A stretch of DNA of 64,000 nucleotides, taken from Hymenobacter montanus. Its GTDB lineage: Bacteria; Bacteroidota; Bacteroidia; Cytophagales; Hymenobacteraceae. The stretch covers positions 1-64,000 of the forward strand of contig NZ_JACXAD010000002.1 of assembly GCF_014699115.1 (NCBI RefSeq), written 5' to 3'. Both the position numbers and the translations under genes were made by a program. The notes below the pieces were generated by a model, which saw only the letters and a list, made by a program, of their open reading frames with translations, made no database searches and was not told the DNA's origin. This document shows positions 62,333-64,000 of this stretch, one piece after another. How positions within the stretch are numbered: position 1 is the first letter of the stretch; every line of letters begins with the position of its first letter.

Positions 62333-63103
62333 ATGGCCAATCACATGACCCAGACCAGCAGCCAGACTGATAATTATAAGGCAGAGCTGTCCGAATCGAT
62401 TGAGCAACTCTATCAAATGTTTGCCAAATACCCTCTTGACCCTGCTATGGATGGTAGCCCGGTGTATCAAAAGCTGATGCTGGATCGATGGAATCAGACC
62501 TTAGCCGCAAAGCCGCTCCGTGAGCTTTCAGTTGAAGACCTTACTACTTACCACTTCAAAGCTATGACAACCTGGGGTGGAGTAAATGACTTCAAACACT
62601 TCCTGCCTCGCCTGTTCGAGTTGCTCTCTGAGTTACCGATGGATTTTGATGAATGGGTAACCTTAGATAAACTCAATTATGGCAATTATAAAAACTGGCC
62701 TGATAATGAAAAGACGGTCATCCATCGATTTTTATTGGCCTTCTGGAAAAAGCTATTAACCGAAGAATCAGCGGACATCGATGCTGGTTTTGCAGGGTAT
62801 TTCTCCGCTATAGCCAACGTCTATTCAGACTTCGGGCAACTGCTGCAGATATGGCTAGCGGCTGATAAGCAATGCTCCAGTTATCGTTTAGCCGCTTTTG
62901 TTAGTGGGGCACAAAAAAAAGTGCTGGAAAAGCAGGTGCTCCCGGGATACGAGGATATGCCCCAGCAAGGTAAGCTATTCCGGGAGTGGCTGAGGAGCCC
63001 GGCCGTATTGAATAAGTTAAAGCAGACCGTACCATCCGCCGCAGCCCCCTACATAGATTGGGAGCTGATTCCGGTTATACGGCAACTGGAACAGGGCCTA
63101 TAA
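62333..63103 (+). CDS. Hypothetical protein
   Basis: A 256-residue, largely helical soluble protein with many aromatic residues (ELSESIEQLYQMFAKYPLDP, FLLAFWKKLLTEESADIDAG, FGQLLQIWLAADKQ). No known catalytic motif, signal peptide or membrane segment is visible. A+T content is higher than in the neighbouring fabG and GNAT genes, so it may be an accessory gene. It is flanked by genes on the opposite strand on both sides. ATG 62345 is an alternative start. Confidence 0.6.
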   Translation: MANHMTQTSSQTDNYKAELSESIEQLYQMFAKYPLDPAMDGSPVYQKLMLDRWNQTLAAKPLRELSVEDLTTYHFKAMTTWGGVNDFKHFLPRLFELLSELPMDFDEWVTLDKLNYGNYKNWPDNEKTVIHRFLLAFWKKLLTEESADIDAGFAGYFSAIANVYSDFGQLLQIWLAADKQCSSYRLAAFVSGAQKKVLEKQVLPGYEDMPQQGKLFREWLRSPAVLNKLKQTVPSAAAPYIDWELIPVIRQLEQGL

Positions 63104-63129
63104 ATTGGCACGGTCTGCCTTTTAACTCG

Positions 63130-63879
63130 CTACGTCAGCATGCCGCCATCCACCTGCAGCACCTGGCCGGTAATGTAGGCCGAGTCATCCGAGGCCAGAA
63201 ACGCCGTGGCCCGGGCCACGTCCTCGGGCCGGCCGCCGCGCTTGAGCGGAATGGCCTTGCGCCACTCGTCCACCTGCTTGGGGTCGAGCGCATCGGTCAT
63301 TTCGGTTTCGATGAAGCCCGGCGCAATGGCGTTGCAGCGGATGTTGCGCGAGCCCAGCTCCAGGGCCACCGATTTGGTGAAGCCAATGATGCCGGCCTTG
63401 CTGGCGGCGTAGTTGGCCTGCCCGGCGTTGCCCTTAAGGCCTACTACACTGGTCATGTTGATGATGGAGCCGGCTTTGGCGCGCATCATGGGCTTGGTAG
63501 CTGCCTTCGTGAGGTTAAATACCGACTTAAGGTTGACGGTCAGCACCTGGTCCCATTGAGACTCGGACATGCGCATAAGTAGGCCGTCCTGGGTGATACC
63601 GGCGTTGTTGACCAGGATGTCGAGCTGGCCGAAGTCGGCTAGTACGTCCTCAATCAGCTTTTCGGCCTGGGCGTAGTCGGAGGCGTCGGAGCGGTAGCCT
63701 TTGGCCTTGGCGCCGTGGGCCGCCAGCTCGGTTTCCAGGGCTTGGCCTTTTTCGACGGACGAGAGGTAGGTGAAGGCGACTTGGGCGCCTAATTGGGCAA
63801 AATGCGCCGCGATGGCGCGGCCAATTCCTTTGGAAGCACCCGTTATGAGGGCCACTTTTCCGGTCAGTGTTTGGGTCAT
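63130..63879 (-). CDS. fabG: 3-oxoacyl-ACP reductase
   Basis: A 249-residue SDR enzyme reducing 3-oxoacyl-ACP in fatty-acid elongation with NADPH. TGASKGIG (13-20) binds the cofactor, NNAG (91-94) supports it, and the catalytic triad is Ser144, Tyr157 and Lys161 in the YAASK motif. The C-terminal GQVLQVDGGMLT is typical. The start follows the TACCTTCG, CCCCC, ATG cassette. No other fab gene is visible in the window. Confidence 0.95.
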   Translation of the reverse strand: MTQTLTGKVALITGASKGIGRAIAAHFAQLGAQVAFTYLSSVEKGQALETELAAHGAKAKGYRSDASDYAQAEKLIEDVLADFGQLDILVNNAGITQDGLLMRMSESQWDQVLTVNLKSVFNLTKAATKPMMRAKAGSIINMTSVVGLKGNAGQANYAASKAGIIGFTKSVALELGSRNIRCNAIAPGFIETEMTDALDPKQVDEWRKAIPLKRGGRPEDVARATAFLASDDSAYITGQVLQVDGGMLT

Positions 63880-63884
63880 GGGGG

Positions 63885-63892
63885 CGAAGGTA
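63885..63892 (-). promoter_or_regulatory. -7-like element of fabG, 5 nt from start codon
   Basis: TACCTTCG on the minus strand (one mismatch), CCCCC, ATG. Bases 63893-64000 show no further feature. Confidence 0.5.
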
Positions 63893-64000
63893 AGAAGTGT
63901 CCCGCAGCCTTTGCCGCGGGTTTGGCCCGCCCGCCTGCTTCCCGACCACGCCCAGCCCGGCTGCGCCTCAGCGGCCCGCCACCGCGGACGTCGTCCTACC

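Overview
The window looks like chromosomal DNA of a high-GC member of the Bacteroidota, most likely a Hymenobacter-type Cytophagales. Three large secreted proteins end in type IX secretion (T9SS) sorting domains. A SusC/TonB-style outer membrane beta-barrel protein, lipoproteins and protein sequences of Cytophagales character support this. Many genes carry the Bacteroidota -7 promoter element TAnnTTTG and have no Shine-Dalgarno sequence. This placement is inference from sequence character; no database was searched.

Layout. 1-410: the first half of an IS630 transposase, cut by the window edge. 489-9706: a glycosyltransferase 9, two paralogous lipoproteins, purB, a membrane peptidoglycan glycosyltransferase, a polyprenol-phosphate mannosyltransferase-like enzyme, protoporphyrinogen oxidase, and a HisB/GmhB-like HAD phosphatase. 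9889-16357: arginine decarboxylase and arginase divergently arranged, a low-GC secreted T9SS protein, and two decayed small genes. 16409-26260: a lipase-like hydrolase, argS, a LOG-family protein, glutathione peroxidase, menA, a DEAD-box helicase and a methyltransferase, separated by dispersed palindromic repeats. 26335-33202: an IS5 scar, clpS, recR, a fused glycosyltransferase / sugar-phosphotransferase-like protein, an aspartate aminotransferase and a heptose-7-phosphate-type kinase.

33254-37564 is a rearranged graveyard of mobile DNA. It holds a frameshifted Tn3-family transposase tail, a frameshifted resolvase with a candidate res site, two copies of a 34-nt candidate transposon end, two IS630 fragments (one with its catalytic Glu replaced by Lys), and an exact 33-nt inverted repeat at the edges. 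A T9SS beta-helix protein sits inside it.

37633-64000: hemE, an outer membrane beta-barrel protein apparently controlled by a MarR regulator through a shared palindrome, MarC, purE, a membrane endonuclease/phosphatase-fold protein, dnaK, a large T9SS nidogen-like protein, an FCP1-like phosphatase beside an R2K-type ATP-grasp protein, a hydrolase, a TPM-domain lipoprotein, an RluE-type pseudouridine synthase, a metallo-beta-lactamase-fold gene broken by a 65-nt duplication, a VWA-type membrane protein, a PIN toxin-antitoxin pair, a YiiX/GNAT pair and fabG.

How genes connect: purB and purE belong to purine synthesis; hemE and the protoporphyrinogen oxidase to heme synthesis; menA to menaquinone; the heptose kinase, HAD phosphatase and GT9 could supply and transfer heptose for surface glycans; clpS and dnaK to protein quality control. 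The strongest unexplained signals are (1) a recurrent cassette in which the -7 promoter box sits only 4-8 nt before the start codon of about a dozen genes, implying leaderless mRNAs, and (2) the 21-nt MarR operator shared by the regulator and the outer membrane gene. No CRISPR array, rRNA or tRNA gene was recognised.
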